The notes: generated by a model not told the origin, from the letters alone. A stretch of 64,000 bases of DNA from Rhizobium sp. BK196 (GCF_014193255.1 NZ_JACHZB010000003.1:186001-250000), one strand, 5' to 3'. Positions 42,789 to 54,980 are shown, numbered from the stretch's first letter. Numbers and translations: made by a program.

Positions 42789-44459
42789 TCAGACCCTGGT
42801 GATGAAAACGGTGACGACCGGCTTCTTGCCCCACGCGTTGTTGGCGGCGGAGCGAACGGCGCGGCGCAGGGCCTCCTGTACCATGTCGATATCCTTGCGG
42901 CGGGCGCGTGGAATGCTCTCGAACGCGCCAATCGCGGCATCGAACAGCATATCCTCCATATCCTCGCCTTCGTCATCATAGGCCGGCAGGCCGATCGCCA
43001 CGAGATCGGGCTCCCCTATGATGTCGTAGCGGTTATCCAGCACAATGCTGACGGCGACATGACCGACATAAGCGAGCTTCTTGCGCTCGCCGATGCCCAT
43101 TTCGTCAAAGTCACCGATCAGTGACCCGTCCTTGTAGATGCGACCGTGCGGCGCTTCATCGATCACCTCGACCGGTCCCGGCGCCAGCCTCAGCACATCC
43201 CCGTTGCGCACGCGCGGTACGGTCGGAATACCCGATTGTTCGGCAAGCTCCTTGTGCGCCGTCAGGTGCGTTGCCTCGCCATGCACCGGCACGACGACCT
43301 TCGGCCGCGTCCACTCGTACATCTTCTGCAGTTCGTTGCGACGCGGATGGCCGGAGACATGCACCAGCGCCTCCGTGTCGGTAATGATATGAACCCCCTG
43401 CTCGACGAGGCCATTCTTGATGTCCTGAATCGCCTTCTCGTTACCGGGGATGGCACGCGAGGAGAAGACTACGATATCGCCGGCGGCAAAGGCTACGTTG
43501 CGCATCTCATCGCGGGAAAGCTTGGCAAGGGCAGCGCGCGGCTCGCCCTGGCTGCCGGTGAGAATGACGACGACTTTGTCACGCGGGATGAAACCATAAT
43601 CCTCTTCGGAGATGAACGGCTTTATGCCTTCCATCAGGCCGATATCCTGAGCGACGTCACATACCCGCTTGAGCGAGCTTCCCAGCAGCAGCACTTCGCG
43701 ACCCGCAGCTTCGGCGGCTTCGGCGACAGTGCGGATACGGCCGACATTGGAGGAGAAGGTGGTGATCGCCACGCGACCTTCGGCATCTTCGATAATCTTG
43801 CGCAGGCTCTCCGAGACATCCTTTTCCGAGGGCGACACGCCGTCGCGCAGCGCATTAGTGGAATCGCAGAGAAGCGCCAGCACGCCTTCATCACCGAGCT
43901 GACGGAAACGGGTCTCGTCCGTCAGCGGCCCGAGCGACGGCTCGTGATCGATCTTCCAGTCGCCGGTGTGGATGACATTGCCGAGCGGTGTGCGGATCAT
44001 CAGCGACATCGGCTCGGGGATAGAATGGTTGACGGCAACGCCCTCAATGCTGAAGGGCCCGGCATTGATCCTATCACCGGCTTTGAAAATGGTCACCGGC
44101 ACTTCACCGATCGCATCCTTCTCGAAATTGCGCTTGGCTTCCAGGAGCCCAGCCGTGAAAGGTGAGGCGTAGACCGGCACATTGAGGCCCGGCCAGAGGT
44201 CGGCGAGCGCGCCGTAATGGTCCTCATGAGCGTGAGTGATGATGATCGCCTTGAGGTTCTTGCGCTCATTGGCAAGGAAACGGATGTCGGGCAGGACGAG
44301 ATCCACACCCGGCAGATCCGGCCCCGGAAAGGTGACGCCGCAATCTACCATGATCCACTGGCGATGATCCGCCGGGCCGTAGCCGTACAGCGCGAGATTC
44401 ATACCAATCTCGCCGACGCCGCCCAGGGGCAGAAATACCAGTTCGTCCTGTTTCGCCAT
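42789..44459 (-). CDS. rnj: ribonuclease J
   Basis: This 556-residue metallo-beta-lactamase-fold RNase combines endonuclease and 5'-3' exonuclease action and matures rRNA and mRNA in alpha-proteobacteria. The zinc motif is ITHAHEDHYGAL (about residue 75), with further ligands in VIHTGDWKID and LVHVSGHPRRNELQ. The beta-CASP region follows (TFSSNVGRIRTVAEAA, ILTGSQGEPRAAL). The start is ATG 44459 by family comparison. A GTG at 44477, overlapping the birA stop by one base, would add six residues and be translationally coupled. Confidence 0.95.
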   Translation of the reverse strand: MAKQDELVFLPLGGVGEIGMNLALYGYGPADHRQWIMVDCGVTFPGPDLPGVDLVLPDIRFLANERKNLKAIIITHAHEDHYGALADLWPGLNVPVYASPFTAGLLEAKRNFEKDAIGEVPVTIFKAGDRINAGPFSIEGVAVNHSIPEPMSLMIRTPLGNVIHTGDWKIDHEPSLGPLTDETRFRQLGDEGVLALLCDSTNALRDGVSPSEKDVSESLRKIIEDAEGRVAITTFSSNVGRIRTVAEAAEAAGREVLLLGSSLKRVCDVAQDIGLMEGIKPFISEEDYGFIPRDKVVVILTGSQGEPRAALAKLSRDEMRNVAFAAGDIVVFSSRAIPGNEKAIQDIKNGLVEQGVHIITDTEALVHVSGHPRRNELQKMYEWTRPKVVVPVHGEATHLTAHKELAEQSGIPTVPRVRNGDVLRLAPGPVEVIDEAPHGRIYKDGSLIGDFDEMGIGERKKLAYVGHVAVSIVLDNRYDIIGEPDLVAIGLPAYDDEGEDMEDMLFDAAIGAFESIPRARRKDIDMVQEALRRAVRSAANNAWGKKPVVTVFITRV

Positions 44460-44476
44460 AACGTTTGTTTTTTCCA

Positions 44477-45241
44477 CTATCCAAAGAATACATCGCCGGC
44501 TGCAATCGGCATTATCCTGCCTTCGCCGGTATCGAGCATCAACAGGCCATTATCATCTATTCCGGCGAAAAACCCGGAAATCGACCTGTCGGGCAAATTC
44601 ACGGTTATCTTTTCGCCAATGCCACAGGCAACCGCACGCCACCGCGCCGTGATCTCGCTGATACCCCGCCCTTCATCCCAGATATTCAGCGCCTCGGTCA
44701 TGGAGGCGAAGAGATGAGCGAAGAGTTCTTCGGGTGAAGCCGCACTTCCCTGATCGCGCAGGCAGGTGACGGGATAGATCGGGTTATCGGGCATGACGGC
44801 TACGTTGATGCCGATGCCAATCACGACAGCGTGGCGCCCGTCAACCAGCCGCTCACCTTCTACCAAGATGCCGCAGGTCTTCTTGCGTCCAATCAGGATA
44901 TCGTTCGGCCACTTCACCTCTACGGGCTGGGCGCCGGGCGGCAGAACGCTGCGAACTGCCTGATGAACCGCGACGGCGATTGCCAGCGGCAGGGAGGCGA
45001 GGCGCTCCATCGGTGCGGGGTCGATGAGCAGAAGGGAGGCGTAGAGATTGCCGCGCTCGGAAACCCAGGGACGGCCCCGGCGGCCCCGGCCGCCGGTTTG
45101 TCGTTCGGCGGTCACCCAGAGCAGACCGCCGTCCCCTGCCCGAGCCCGGGCAAGGCATTCCGTATTTGTTGAGGACGTTTCCGACAAGGCCTCGTGCCTG
45201 ACATCGCCGAGCGATATCCGGCGCCGCTTGTCGGAAGCCAT
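44477..45241 (-). CDS. birA: biotin--[acetyl-CoA-carboxylase] ligase
   Basis: This 254-residue enzyme attaches biotin to carboxylase carrier domains. The biotin/ATP loop GGRGRRGRPW, the strand VKWPNDILIGRKKTCGIL and VVIGIGINVAV are intact. The N-terminal DNA-binding domain of E. coli BirA is absent, so this is the short, non-repressor type. It overlaps nuoN by one base, which places it at the end of the nuo operon, as in other rhizobia. Confidence 0.94.
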   Translation of the reverse strand: MASDKRRRISLGDVRHEALSETSSTNTECLARARAGDGGLLWVTAERQTGGRGRRGRPWVSERGNLYASLLLIDPAPMERLASLPLAIAVAVHQAVRSVLPPGAQPVEVKWPNDILIGRKKTCGILVEGERLVDGRHAVVIGIGINVAVMPDNPIYPVTCLRDQGSAASPEELFAHLFASMTEALNIWDEGRGISEITARWRAVACGIGEKITVNLPDRSISGFFAGIDDNGLLMLDTGEGRIMPIAAGDVFFG

Positions 45242-46686
45242 CAGAAGAGCGTCGCCGCAGCAAGCTCGGCCGCGCCGCCGATCGGACCACCGATGAGAAC
45301 ATAGGCCGCAACGAAGAGACCGGAAAGACCGAAGACGAGACGCAGCGAACCGGAGACTCGGGCAAATTCGCCGGACGCCTCATCGAACCACATCAGCTTG
45401 ATGACGCGCAGGTAGTAGTAAGCACCGACGACCGATGCCAGAACACCGATGACGGCAAGCGTATAGAGCTTGGCCTCGATGGCGGCAACGAAGACGAAGT
45501 ACTTCGCGAAGAAGCCGGCGAGCGGCGGGATACCGGCAAGCGAGAACATCAGTGCGGTCAGCACGACAGCCATAAAGGGGTTCGTCGTCGACAGGCCGGC
45601 AAGATCGCTGACATTCTCGACAACCGTACCATCCTTGCGGCGCATTGACATGATGATGGCGAAGGAGCCGAGGGTCATGACCATGTAGATCGCCATGTAA
45701 AGCATGACGCCGGCAACGCCCGTCTGGTTTCCGGCGGCGAGACCGACCAGCGCGTAACCCATGTGACCTATCGAGGAATAGGCCATCAGTCGTTTGATGT
45801 TCTTCTGGCCGATGGCCGCAAATGAACCGAGCAGCATGGAAGCGATCGAAATGAAGACGATGACCTGCTGCCAATCTGATAGCACCGGCTGGAAGGCGGT
45901 GATGACGATACGGGTCATCATCGCCATGGCGGCAACCTTCGGCGCGCTCGCGAGGAAGGCAGTGACCGGGGTCGGTGCGCCTTCATAAACGTCCGGCGTC
46001 CACATGTGGAACGGAACGGCCGAGATCTTGAAGGCAATGCCGGCGAGGATGAAGACGAGGCCGAAGATCAGGCCGAGCGAACGTGCTCCTTCGACCGTGA
46101 GCGCCTGCGCAACCTCGGCGAAATGCGTGTGCCCGGTGAAGCCGTATACCAGCGACATGCCATAGAGCAGCATGCCCGAGGAAAGCGCGCCAAGGACGAA
46201 ATACTTCAGGCCGGCTTCGGTCGACTTCAGGCTATTGCGGTTGATCGCAGCGATGACGTAGATCGCCAGAGACTGCAGTTCAAGGCCGAGATAGAGCGCG
46301 ATCAGGTCGTTGGCCGAGATCATCAGCATGATGCCGAGCGTACACAGCACCAGAAGAATCGGGAACTCGAACTTGTCGAGCTGATTTTCCCGAGCATGAC
46401 CCATCGACATGAACAGCGCGACGAGGGAGCCGATCAGTGCCAGCACCTTCATGAAGCGTGCAAAGCCATCGGCGAGATAGACGCCGCCATAAGCAAGGCC
46501 GTCGCCGGGAACGAAGATCAGCCACAGGCCGGAGATGGCAATCACGATCATCGCCAGCGCGCTGACGAGCGGACCGGACCGCTCGCCCGAGAAAACGCCG
46601 ATCATGAGCAGCAGAAGTGCACCGATCGCGAGGATGATTTCCGGCGCGGACAGGTACAGGCTCAGGGAGATTGTTTCAGCGGTCAT
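45241..46686 (-). CDS. nuoN: NADH-quinone oxidoreductase subunit N
   Basis: This 481-residue antiporter-like membrane subunit of complex I has about 14 helices. The proton-channel part shows [15 protein letters not shown], with the Glu of helix 5, and [15 protein letters not shown]. It is the last nuo gene, 14 bases after nuoM, with birA overlapping its end. Confidence 0.96.
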   Translation of the reverse strand: MTAETISLSLYLSAPEIILAIGALLLLMIGVFSGERSGPLVSALAMIVIAISGLWLIFVPGDGLAYGGVYLADGFARFMKVLALIGSLVALFMSMGHARENQLDKFEFPILLVLCTLGIMLMISANDLIALYLGLELQSLAIYVIAAINRNSLKSTEAGLKYFVLGALSSGMLLYGMSLVYGFTGHTHFAEVAQALTVEGARSLGLIFGLVFILAGIAFKISAVPFHMWTPDVYEGAPTPVTAFLASAPKVAAMAMMTRIVITAFQPVLSDWQQVIVFISIASMLLGSFAAIGQKNIKRLMAYSSIGHMGYALVGLAAGNQTGVAGVMLYMAIYMVMTLGSFAIIMSMRRKDGTVVENVSDLAGLSTTNPFMAVVLTALMFSLAGIPPLAGFFAKYFVFVAAIEAKLYTLAVIGVLASVVGAYYYLRVIKLMWFDEASGEFARVSGSLRLVFGLSGLFVAAYVLIGGPIGGAAELAAATLF

Positions 46687-46700
46687 GTCCTAAAGTCCCG

Positions 46701-48212
46701 TCATTTCATCGACAGCGCAACATTCTGCGCTGCCTGCACTGCGGCCGAATAGCTGTTGATCAGATGGTCTACCGAAGCTGCGGTCGCATCGAAGACCGGA
46801 GCCGGATAGACGCCGAAGAAGATGGTGAGCGCGATCAGCGGATAAAGGATGATCTGTTCTCGAGGCGAAAGGTCGAGCAGAGCCTTCAGCTTCTCCTTCT
46901 CCAGTGCGCCAAAGATCACCCGGCGATAGAGCCAGAGCGCGTAGGCGGCCGAGAGGATGACGCCGGTGGCGGCAAAAAGCGCAACCCAGGTGTTGGCGCG
47001 GAAGACGCCGATCAGCGTCAGGAATTCGCCGATGAAGCCCGAAGTGCCGGGCAGACCGACATTCGCCATGGTGAAGACCATGAAGGCGACCGCGTATTTC
47101 GGCATGTTGTTGACCAGGCCGCCATAGGCAGCGATCTCGCGCGTATGGGTGCGGTCATAGACGACGCCGACGCAGAGGAAGAGCGCGCCCGAGACGATGC
47201 CGTGCGACAGCATCTGGAAGATCGAACCCTGCAGACCCTGAGCGTTGGCAGCGAAAATGCCCATCGTCACGTAGCCCATGTGAGCCACCGAGGAATAGGC
47301 GATCAGCTTCTTGATGTCGTCCTGCATCATCGCGACCAGCGAGGTGTAGATGATAGCGATAACGGACATCGCGAAGACGAGCGGCGCGAAATAGTCCGAC
47401 GCGACGGGGAACATGCCGATCGAGAAGCGGATCAGGCCGTAACCGCCGAGCTTCAGGAGCACGCCTGCCAGGATGACGGAACCAGCGGTCGGCGCCTGGA
47501 CGTGCGCGTCAGGGAGCCAGGTGTGGACCGGCCACATCGGCATCTTCACCGCGAAGGAGGCGAAGAAGGCAAGCCACAGCCAGGTCTGCATTGCCGGCGG
47601 GAACTTGTAGTCCAGAAGCTGGGCGATATCGGTCGTGCCCGACTGCCAGTACATGGCCATGATGGCGAGCAGCATCAGCACCGAGCCGAGCAGCGTATAG
47701 AGGAAGAACTTGTAGCTCGCATAAACGCGGTTCGCACCGCCCCAGACGCCGATGATCAGGAACATCGGAATGAGGCCGCCTTCGAAGAAGACGTAGAAGA
47801 GAACGATATCAAGCGAGACGAAGACACCGACCATCATCACTTCGAGGATGAGGAAGGCGATCATGTATTCCTTCAGGCGCTTCTCGATCGAGAGCCAGCT
47901 TGCGAGCACGCAGAAGGGCATCAGGAAGGTCGAGAGGATAATGAACAGCATGGAGATGCCGTCTACACCGACATGGTAACCGATGCCGGTGCCGAGCCAG
48001 CTATGCTGCTCGATCATCTGGAAGCCCGGATTGGCGTTGTCGAAGCCGATCCAGATGAAGAGCGAGAGAATGAAAGTGAAGACCGTGGTGATCAAGGAGA
48101 TCCACAGCACGTTCTTGCGGCCATTCTCGGTTTCGCCGTTCATCAGCAACAGAAGCACCACGCCGACGAGCGGCAGGAAGGTGACCGTTGAAAGAATAGG
48201 CCAATCGGTCAT
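46701..48212 (-). CDS. nuoM: NADH-quinone oxidoreductase subunit M
   Basis: This 503-residue antiporter-like proton-pumping subunit has about 14 helices. [17 protein letters not shown] carries the conserved Glu of helix 5. [19 protein letters not shown] carries the channel Lys region, and [16 protein letters not shown] follows. It overlaps nuoL by one base, so the two are translationally coupled. Confidence 0.97.
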   Translation of the reverse strand: MTDWPILSTVTFLPLVGVVLLLLMNGETENGRKNVLWISLITTVFTFILSLFIWIGFDNANPGFQMIEQHSWLGTGIGYHVGVDGISMLFIILSTFLMPFCVLASWLSIEKRLKEYMIAFLILEVMMVGVFVSLDIVLFYVFFEGGLIPMFLIIGVWGGANRVYASYKFFLYTLLGSVLMLLAIMAMYWQSGTTDIAQLLDYKFPPAMQTWLWLAFFASFAVKMPMWPVHTWLPDAHVQAPTAGSVILAGVLLKLGGYGLIRFSIGMFPVASDYFAPLVFAMSVIAIIYTSLVAMMQDDIKKLIAYSSVAHMGYVTMGIFAANAQGLQGSIFQMLSHGIVSGALFLCVGVVYDRTHTREIAAYGGLVNNMPKYAVAFMVFTMANVGLPGTSGFIGEFLTLIGVFRANTWVALFAATGVILSAAYALWLYRRVIFGALEKEKLKALLDLSPREQIILYPLIALTIFFGVYPAPVFDATAASVDHLINSYSAAVQAAQNVALSMK

Positions 48213-50209
48213 CAGAAGGAACTCCCGAGCATCATCCAGGTAACGAGCGCCGCAACGCCGATCAGCATCGCGAAGGCATAGTGATAGAGGTAACCGGTCT
48301 GCAGGCGTACGACACGGTCGGTGACGTTGACGACGCGGGCGGCAATGCCGTTCGGACCGTAGGTATCGATGACGCCGACATCACCCTTCTTCCACAGGAA
48401 GTTGCCGAGCGCCTTGGCGCTGCGGACAAAGAGGAAATCGTAGAGTTCGTCGAAGTACCACTTGTTGAGCAGGAACTGGTAGAGCACACGGTGCTGCTGG
48501 GCGAGCTTGCGCGGCGTCGAGGGCGACCTGATGTACATGTACCAGGCGGTGACGAAGCCAAGCAGCATGGCAATGAAGGGGCTAAGGCCAACCCAGGCCG
48601 GGACGTGATGGAACTCTTCCACCAGCTCGTTTTCGGCACCGGTGAAGAGCGCCCCCTTCCAGAACTCGGCATATTCCTCGCCGTAGAAGCGGCCTTCGAA
48701 GAGCACGCCCGCCAAGACCGCACCGATCGCAAGGATGTAGAGCGGCACCAGCATGACCTGCGGCGATTCATGGACATGATGCATGACCTCATGCGAAGCG
48801 CGCGGCTTGCCGTAGAAGGTCATGAAGATCAGACGCCAGGAATAGAAGCTCGTGAAGAGAGCGGCAATGACCAGCAATGTGAAGGCGAAACCTGCAACCG
48901 GCGAATGCGCTGCATAGGCAGCCTCGATGATGACATCCTTCGAGAAGAAGCCTGCGAAGCCGACCGGGGTGAAGGGGATGCCGACACCGGTGATCGCCAG
49001 CGTGCCGATGATCATCATCCAGAACGTCATCTTGATATGCGGACGCAGGCCACCCATGTAGCGCATGTCCTGCTCGCCATCGACGGCGTGGATGACCGAG
49101 CCGGCGCATAGGAAGAGCAGTGCCTTGAAGAAGGCGTGCGTGAAGAGGTGGAAGATTGCCGCGCCGTAAGCACCGACGCCAAGAGCAACGAACATGTAGC
49201 CGAGCTGCGAGCAGGTCGAGTAGGCGATGACGCGCTTAATGTCGTTCTGCACGAGGCCGACGGTCGCCGCGAAGAAAGCGGTGATCGCACCGATCACTGT
49301 CACGACGACGAGCGCATCATGCGAGAGTTCGAAGATCGGCGACATGCGGGCGACGAGGAAGACGCCGGCGGTCACCATGGTTGCGGCATGGATGAGTGCG
49401 GACACCGGGGTTGGGCCTTCCATGGCGTCCGGCAGCCAGGTGTGCAGCAGGAACTGCGCCGACTTACCCATTGCGCCCATGAAGAGCAGCAGGCAGGCAC
49501 CGGTCAGTGCGTGCGCCTTGTCGAGATGCATGCCGAAAAGGTTCAGGATCACTTCACCGGCTTCACCGCCGCCTTCCGCCGGAGCGAAGGTCGAAGCATT
49601 GGCGAAGATCGTGTCGAAATTGATCGAGCCGAACAGCACGAAGACGGTGGCAATGCCGAGCACGAAGCCGAAGTCGCCGACGCGGTTGACGATGAAGGCC
49701 TTTATCGCAGCCGCCGAGGCCGAGGGCTTTTTGTACCAGAAACCGATCAGCAGATACGAGGCCAGACCTACGCCTTCCCAGCCGAAGAACATCTGGGCGA
49801 GGTTGTCGGAGGTCACCAGCATCAGCATGGCGAAGGTGAAGAGCGACAGATAGGCGAAGAAGCGCGGCCGGTGCGGATCGGTGTGCATGTAACCAATCGA
49901 ATAGACGTGCACCAGCGTCGAGACCGTATTGACGACGATCAGCATGACCGAGGTCAGTGTATCGACACGCAGCGACCAGGAGACATCGATACCACCAGAT
50001 TGGATCCAGCGGAGAACCTCGACCTTGATCGCACCTTCCGGATGGCCGAGCGCAACCGTGAAGAAGACGACCCAGGATAGGATGGCGGCGATGATCATCA
50101 GGCCGCTGGTGACATATTCCGACGCCTTGGCGCCGATCGCGCGGCCGAAGAGGCCCGCGATGATCGCGCCGATCAGGGGAAGGAAGACGATAGCCTTATA
50201 GAGGAACAT
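48212..50209 (-). CDS. nuoL: NADH-quinone oxidoreductase subunit L
   Basis: This 665-residue subunit is the distal proton-pumping module and carries the long lateral helix at its C-terminal side. [40 protein letters not shown] and [18 protein letters not shown] are intact antiporter motifs. The C-terminal 170 residues are more variable, ending in a final helix. It lies 7 bases after nuoK. Confidence 0.97.
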   Translation of the reverse strand: MFLYKAIVFLPLIGAIIAGLFGRAIGAKASEYVTSGLMIIAAILSWVVFFTVALGHPEGAIKVEVLRWIQSGGIDVSWSLRVDTLTSVMLIVVNTVSTLVHVYSIGYMHTDPHRPRFFAYLSLFTFAMLMLVTSDNLAQMFFGWEGVGLASYLLIGFWYKKPSASAAAIKAFIVNRVGDFGFVLGIATVFVLFGSINFDTIFANASTFAPAEGGGEAGEVILNLFGMHLDKAHALTGACLLLFMGAMGKSAQFLLHTWLPDAMEGPTPVSALIHAATMVTAGVFLVARMSPIFELSHDALVVVTVIGAITAFFAATVGLVQNDIKRVIAYSTCSQLGYMFVALGVGAYGAAIFHLFTHAFFKALLFLCAGSVIHAVDGEQDMRYMGGLRPHIKMTFWMMIIGTLAITGVGIPFTPVGFAGFFSKDVIIEAAYAAHSPVAGFAFTLLVIAALFTSFYSWRLIFMTFYGKPRASHEVMHHVHESPQVMLVPLYILAIGAVLAGVLFEGRFYGEEYAEFWKGALFTGAENELVEEFHHVPAWVGLSPFIAMLLGFVTAWYMYIRSPSTPRKLAQQHRVLYQFLLNKWYFDELYDFLFVRSAKALGNFLWKKGDVGVIDTYGPNGIAARVVNVTDRVVRLQTGYLYHYAFAMLIGVAALVTWMMLGSSF

Positions 50210-50216
50210 GAGCCGC

Positions 50217-50525
50217 TCAGCCCTTCATCATATTAACGTCTTCGACCGCGATCGAACCGCGGTTGCGGTAGAAGACAACGAGAATTGCAAGACCGATCGC
50301 CGCTTCAGCAGCAGCAACAGTCAGAATGAACAGTGCGAACACTTGGCCGACGATGTCGTTAAGAAACGACGAGAAGGCGACCATGTTGATGTTGACCGAC
50401 AGCAGGATCAGTTCGACCGACATCAGGATGACGATGATGTTCTTCCGGTTCAGGAAGATCCCGAAGATGCCGATCGTGAAGAGGATGGCGCTGACCGTGA
50501 GATAATGGGAAAGTCCGATGACCAT
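50217..50525 (-). CDS. nuoK: NADH-quinone oxidoreductase subunit K
   Basis: This 102-residue MrpC-like subunit has three helices. The essential membrane glutamates are in [18 protein letters not shown] and [15 protein letters not shown]. Length is normal. It lies 25 bases after nuoJ. Confidence 0.97.
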   Translation of the reverse strand: MVIGLSHYLTVSAILFTIGIFGIFLNRKNIIVILMSVELILLSVNINMVAFSSFLNDIVGQVFALFILTVAAAEAAIGLAILVVFYRNRGSIAVEDVNMMKG

Positions 50526-50550
50526 GTTCTTTGTTCCTTGACCTCTCGGT

Positions 50551-51168
50551 TCAGCTCACGCCCTGACCCGGCTTGACCTTGACCACCTCTACGGCGGTCG
50601 CGGGCGTGCGGGCAACCTGGCGGGAAATATTCTGCCGCTTGATGTTGGTGCGATGCTTCAGCGTCAGCACGATCGCGCCGATCATGGCGACCAGCAGGAT
50701 CAGACCAGCGATCTGGAAGAAGTAGACGTAATTCGTGTAGAGCACGTCGCCGAGCGCGGCCGTATTGGTGCGTTCGGTGAGCGCCGGGATCGGCATGGCG
50801 ACCGTCTTGGCGATCTCCGGCGAGATCGCGCTGCCGCCGATGACGACGATCAGTTCGGCTGCGAGGATGAGACCGATGAGCGCGCCGATCGGCGCATATT
50901 CGAGAACACCGGCGCGAAGCTCGGTGAAGTCGATGTCGAGCATCATCACCACGAAGAGGAAGAGAACAGCGACCGCGCCCACATAGACGACAAGCAGGAT
51001 CATCGCCAGGAATTCGGCACCCAGCAGCAGGAAGAGACCCGCCGCATTGAAGAACACCAGGATCAGGAACAGAACCGAGTGAACCGGGTTCTTCGCCCAG
51101 ATGACCATGAACGCCGACGCTATCGCGACAAAGGCGAAAAGATAGAAAAATAGAGCCTGCAGACCCAT
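50551..51168 (-). CDS. nuoJ: NADH-quinone oxidoreductase subunit J
   Basis: This 205-residue membrane subunit has five helices, with [20 protein letters not shown] and [20 protein letters not shown] in the first half. The basic tail after the last helix ([15 protein letters not shown]) faces the cytoplasm. A 142-base gap separates it from nuoI, the second largest spacing in the operon, without a clear gene in it. Confidence 0.96.
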   Translation of the reverse strand: MGLQALFFYLFAFVAIASAFMVIWAKNPVHSVLFLILVFFNAAGLFLLLGAEFLAMILLVVYVGAVAVLFLFVVMMLDIDFTELRAGVLEYAPIGALIGLILAAELIVVIGGSAISPEIAKTVAMPIPALTERTNTAALGDVLYTNYVYFFQIAGLILLVAMIGAIVLTLKHRTNIKRQNISRQVARTPATAVEVVKVKPGQGVS

Positions 51169-51310
51169 GTTGGTGCCTTTTTCATCTTCCCCCGGGCAGC
51201 CGGGAGTTTCCCTGCCCGATAGGACTTCGCGCAGCTTCCGCCGACAAAGCCCCGGTGCATGTTAACCGCAGTGGACGAGAGCGTCCGATCAGCGGCATTT
51301 CAAATTTCAA

Positions 51311-51802
51311 TCAACGATACGGCGCATCCATCGCCATGTTGCGGGCGATTTCACGCTCCCACCGGTCACCGTTGTCGAGCAGCCTCTGCTTGTCGAAGTA
51401 GAGCTCTTCGCGGGTCTCGGTGGCGAATTCGAAATTCGGGCCTTCGACGATCGCATCGACCGGGCAAGCTTCCTGGCAGAAGCCGCAATAGATGCATTTC
51501 ACCATATCGATGTCGTAACGCACCGTGCGGCGCGTGCCGTCATTGCGGCGCGGGCCGGCTTCGATGGTGATCGCCTGAGCGGGACAGATCGCTTCGCACA
51601 GCTTGCAGGCGATGCAGCGCTCTTCGCCGTTGGGATAACGGCGCAGCGCATGTTCGCCACGAAAGCGCGGGCTGACCGGACCCTTTTCGAAGGGATAGTT
51701 GATCGTCGCCTTCTGTTTGAAGAAATAGCGCATCGACAGGAAGAAGGCGCCGACGAATTCCTTGAGGAAAAGCGAGTTGATGGAGGCGGACAGGCTTCCC
51801 AT
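51311..51802 (-). CDS. nuoI: NADH-quinone oxidoreductase subunit I
   Basis: This 163-residue 8Fe ferredoxin-like subunit carries clusters N6a and N6b in [12 protein letters not shown] and [12 protein letters not shown], passing electrons towards NuoB. The start is ATG 51802 ([10 protein letters not shown]); an upstream start adds two residues. Length is normal for alpha-proteobacteria. It follows nuoH by 37 bases. Confidence 0.97.
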   Translation of the reverse strand: MGSLSASINSLFLKEFVGAFFLSMRYFFKQKATINYPFEKGPVSPRFRGEHALRRYPNGEERCIACKLCEAICPAQAITIEAGPRRNDGTRRTVRYDIDMVKCIYCGFCQEACPVDAIVEGPNFEFATETREELYFDKQRLLDNGDRWEREIARNMAMDAPYR

Positions 51803-51839
51803 CTTCAATCTCCAATTTTGCCGGAAACGAGGTTGGACA

Positions 51840-52886
51840 TCAGCCGGCCCATCCCGTCAGTTTCAGCACGAATGCAACGATGACGACCATGGCGAGCGAC
51901 AGCGGAAGGAAAACCTTCCAGCCGAGGCGCATGAGCTGGTCGTAGCGGTAGCGGGGCACAAAAGCCTTGACCATGGCGAACATGAAGAACACCAGGCACG
52001 CCTTCAGCATGAACCAGATGATGCCCGGTACCCAGTTAATGAGCCAGAAATCAACCGGCGGCAGCCAGCCCCCCAGGAAGAGGATCGTCGTCAGCGAGCA
52101 CATCAGGACGACGGCCGCATATTCACCGAGCATGAACATCATGTACGGAGCAGAACCGTATTCGACCATGAAACCGGCGACGAGTTCGGATTCTGCTTCC
52201 GGAAGGTCGAAGGGCGGGCGGTTGGTCTCGGCGAGCGCCGAGATGAAGAAGACGACGAACATCGGGAACAGCGACAGCCAATGCCAGTCGAGGAACGAGT
52301 TCGGCAGTCCGAGCATGGTGCCAAGGCCCGTATGCTGCGCATTGACGATATCGGTCAGGTTCAGCGAACCGACGCAGAGAAGGACGGTGACGATAACGAA
52401 GCCGATCGAAACCTCATAGGACACCATCTGCGCTGCCGAGCGCAGCGCGCCGAGAAATGGATACTTCGAGTTCGAAGCCCACCCACCCATGATGATGCCG
52501 TAGACCTCGAGCGATGAGATCGCGAAGATATACAGAATGCCGACATTGATGTTGGCGATCACCCAGCCGTCGGCCAGCGGCACAACCGCCCAGGTCGACA
52601 GCGCAAGAAGCACGGTGACGAGCGGAGCAAGCAGGAAGACCGCCTTGTTGGCGCCAGCGGGGATGACCGGCTCTTTGAAGACGAACTTCAGAAGGTCTGC
52701 GAAGGACTGGAACAGGCCGAAGGGGCCGACGACGTTCGGACCGCGGCGGAGCTGGACGGCAGCCCAGATCTTGCGGTCGGCAAGCAGGACGTAAGCGATG
52801 AAGACCAGCAGGCAGACGAGCAGCAGCAGCGACTGACCGATCATGATGATCGCCGGCCAGACATAGGTCGAGAAGAAAGAATCCAT
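51840..52886 (-). CDS. nuoH: NADH-quinone oxidoreductase subunit H
   Basis: This 348-residue membrane subunit forms part of the quinone chamber and links the redox arm to the pumps. [40 protein letters not shown] and [20 protein letters not shown] are hallmark loops. It has eight helices. It lies 12 bases after nuoG. Confidence 0.97.
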   Translation of the reverse strand: MDSFFSTYVWPAIIMIGQSLLLLVCLLVFIAYVLLADRKIWAAVQLRRGPNVVGPFGLFQSFADLLKFVFKEPVIPAGANKAVFLLAPLVTVLLALSTWAVVPLADGWVIANINVGILYIFAISSLEVYGIIMGGWASNSKYPFLGALRSAAQMVSYEVSIGFVIVTVLLCVGSLNLTDIVNAQHTGLGTMLGLPNSFLDWHWLSLFPMFVVFFISALAETNRPPFDLPEAESELVAGFMVEYGSAPYMMFMLGEYAAVVLMCSLTTILFLGGWLPPVDFWLINWVPGIIWFMLKACLVFFMFAMVKAFVPRYRYDQLMRLGWKVFLPLSLAMVVIVAFVLKLTGWAG

Positions 52887-52898
52887 GAGTTCCTGCCC

Positions 52899-54980
52899 TT
52901 ACTCTGCCGCGACTTTGAAATTGTTGCGGGCCAATGCCGAGCACTCGGCCATGACAGCCGAGGCGCGCGCTATCGGGTTCGTCAAATAGAAGTCTTTGAC
53001 CGGCGACGCAAACCCGGATTTGTTCATCTTACCGGCTTTTTTCGCCAGTGCGGCAATTTGGGCGCTGTCACCTTCGGCGATCTCGTCGATGGCAGCAAAA
53101 TGCGGGAATGCTGCGTAGAGCTTGCCGCGCAATTCACCAAGCGAATCAAAAGGAAGCTTCTTGCCCAGCACGTCGGACAGGGCACGGATGATCGCCCAGT
53201 CTTCGCGGGCATCGCCCGGTGCGAAACCGGCGCGGTTGCCCATCTGGACGCGGCCTTCGGTGTTGACCCAGGTGCCGGACTTTTCCGTGTAGGCGGCGGC
53301 CGGCAGGATGACATCGGCGCCATGCGCACCATTGTCGCCATGCGAGCCGATATAGACCGTGAACTTCGCCGTCTTTGCCGAGACATCAAACTCATCGGCG
53401 CCGAGCAGGAAGAGCACGTCCATGGTCTTCAGCATCTCAGCGGCATTGACGCCCTTAGCGCCCGGCACGAAGCCGAGGTCTAGGCCGCCGACCCGCGATG
53501 CGGCGGTGTGCAGCACCGCAAAGCCGTTCCAGCCTTCCGCGATTGCGCCGACATTGACGGCGAGTTTGGCGGCGGTGGCCAGAACGCCTGCGCCATCCGT
53601 GCGCGTGAGAGCGCCCTGACCGATGATGATCATCGGCTTGGAGGCCTTGGAGAGGACTTCGGCGAAGGCGTGGCCGCCGTCGAGAATGTCCTTCAGCGTA
53701 TCAGGGCCTGCGCCGAGGTAATCATACTTGTAACGCATCTCGCCGCCCTCGCCGATCACACCGATCGGGAAGCCGCCTCGACGGTAACGCTTGCGGATGC
53801 GGGCGTTGAGGATAGCCGCTTCGAAGCGCGGGTTGGCGCCGATGATAAGGAGCGCATCAGCCTGTTCGATGCCCGCGATGGTCGGATTGAAGAGGTAGCT
53901 TGCGCGGCCGAGCGACGGATCAAGTGCCGCCCCATCCTGGCGACAGTCGAGGTTCTCGGAACCGAGCGACTTGACCAGTTCGGAAAGGGCATACATTTCT
54001 TCGACCGAAGCGAGGTCGCCGGCAATCGCGCCGATCTTATCGCCAGAGGTTGCCGAAACGGCAGCCTTGATGGCGCCGAAGGCTTCGCTCCAGCTCGCCG
54101 GCTGCAGGCGACCGCCCTTGCGGACGTAAGGCCGGTCGAGGCGCTGCGTCTTCAGGCCGTCCCAGACGTGGCGGGTCTTGTCCGAAATCCACTCTTCGTT
54201 CACGGCCTCGTTGACGCGCGGCAGGATGCGCATGACTTCGCGGCCCCGCGTATCGACGCGGATTGCAGAGCCGACGGCGTCCATGACGTCGATCGATTCC
54301 GTCTTGTTCAGTTCCCACGGGCGGGCCGTGAAGGCGAAGGGCTTCGAAGTCAGTGCGCCGACCGGGCAGAGGTCAACGACGTTGCCCTGCAGCTCGGAGG
54401 TCATGGCCTGCTCGAGATAGGTGGTGATTTCGGCGTCTTCGCCGCGGCCGATCAGGCCGAGCTCGGAAATGCCTGCCACTTCCGTCGTGAAACGGACGCA
54501 ACGCGTGCAGTGAATGCAGCGGTTCATAACCGTCTTGACGAGCGGCCCAATATACTTGTCTTCGACGGCGCGCTTGTCTTCCTGATAGCGCGAGGTGTCG
54601 ATACCGAAGGCCATGGCCTGGTCCTGCAGATCGCATTCGCCGCCCTGGTCGCATATCGGGCAATCGAGCGGATGGTTGATCAGCAGGAATTCCATCACGC
54701 CTTCGCGGGCCTTCTTGACCATCGGCGTGTTGGTGAAGACTTCAGGCAGTTCGCCGTTCGGACCGCCTCGAATATCGCGCACGCCCATGGCGCAGGAAGC
54801 CTGCGGCTTCGGCGGACCGCCCTTGACCTCGACGAGGCACATACGGCAATTGCCGGCAACCGACAGACGCTCATGGAAGCAGAAGCGCGGAACTTCAGCA
54901 CCGGCCTCTTCGCACGCCTGAATCAGCGTGTAATGATCCGGAACTTCGATCTCGTTACCGTCAATCTTCAGTTTTGCCAT
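52899..54980 (-). CDS. nuoG: NADH-quinone oxidoreductase subunit G
   Basis: This 693-residue iron-sulfur subunit carries several clusters. The N-terminal [2Fe-2S] site lies in FCFHERLSVAGNCRMCLVEV. The His/Cys [4Fe-4S] site lies in HPLDCPICDQGGECDLQDQA. A further [4Fe-4S] site is in CIHCTRCVRF. The rest is a molybdopterin-oxidoreductase-like domain that no longer binds the cofactor. I start at ATG 54980 (MAKLKIDGNEIEVPD); an in-frame start two codons earlier is possible. Confidence 0.97.
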   Translation of the reverse strand: MAKLKIDGNEIEVPDHYTLIQACEEAGAEVPRFCFHERLSVAGNCRMCLVEVKGGPPKPQASCAMGVRDIRGGPNGELPEVFTNTPMVKKAREGVMEFLLINHPLDCPICDQGGECDLQDQAMAFGIDTSRYQEDKRAVEDKYIGPLVKTVMNRCIHCTRCVRFTTEVAGISELGLIGRGEDAEITTYLEQAMTSELQGNVVDLCPVGALTSKPFAFTARPWELNKTESIDVMDAVGSAIRVDTRGREVMRILPRVNEAVNEEWISDKTRHVWDGLKTQRLDRPYVRKGGRLQPASWSEAFGAIKAAVSATSGDKIGAIAGDLASVEEMYALSELVKSLGSENLDCRQDGAALDPSLGRASYLFNPTIAGIEQADALLIIGANPRFEAAILNARIRKRYRRGGFPIGVIGEGGEMRYKYDYLGAGPDTLKDILDGGHAFAEVLSKASKPMIIIGQGALTRTDGAGVLATAAKLAVNVGAIAEGWNGFAVLHTAASRVGGLDLGFVPGAKGVNAAEMLKTMDVLFLLGADEFDVSAKTAKFTVYIGSHGDNGAHGADVILPAAAYTEKSGTWVNTEGRVQMGNRAGFAPGDAREDWAIIRALSDVLGKKLPFDSLGELRGKLYAAFPHFAAIDEIAEGDSAQIAALAKKAGKMNKSGFASPVKDFYLTNPIARASAVMAECSALARNNFKVAAE

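Noticed and set aside
46671-48191. A 506-codon plus-strand open frame opposite nuoM
   Set aside because: It mirrors nuoM, a membrane protein whose antisense gives a highly charged, unfoldable composition. There is no promoter or family match.
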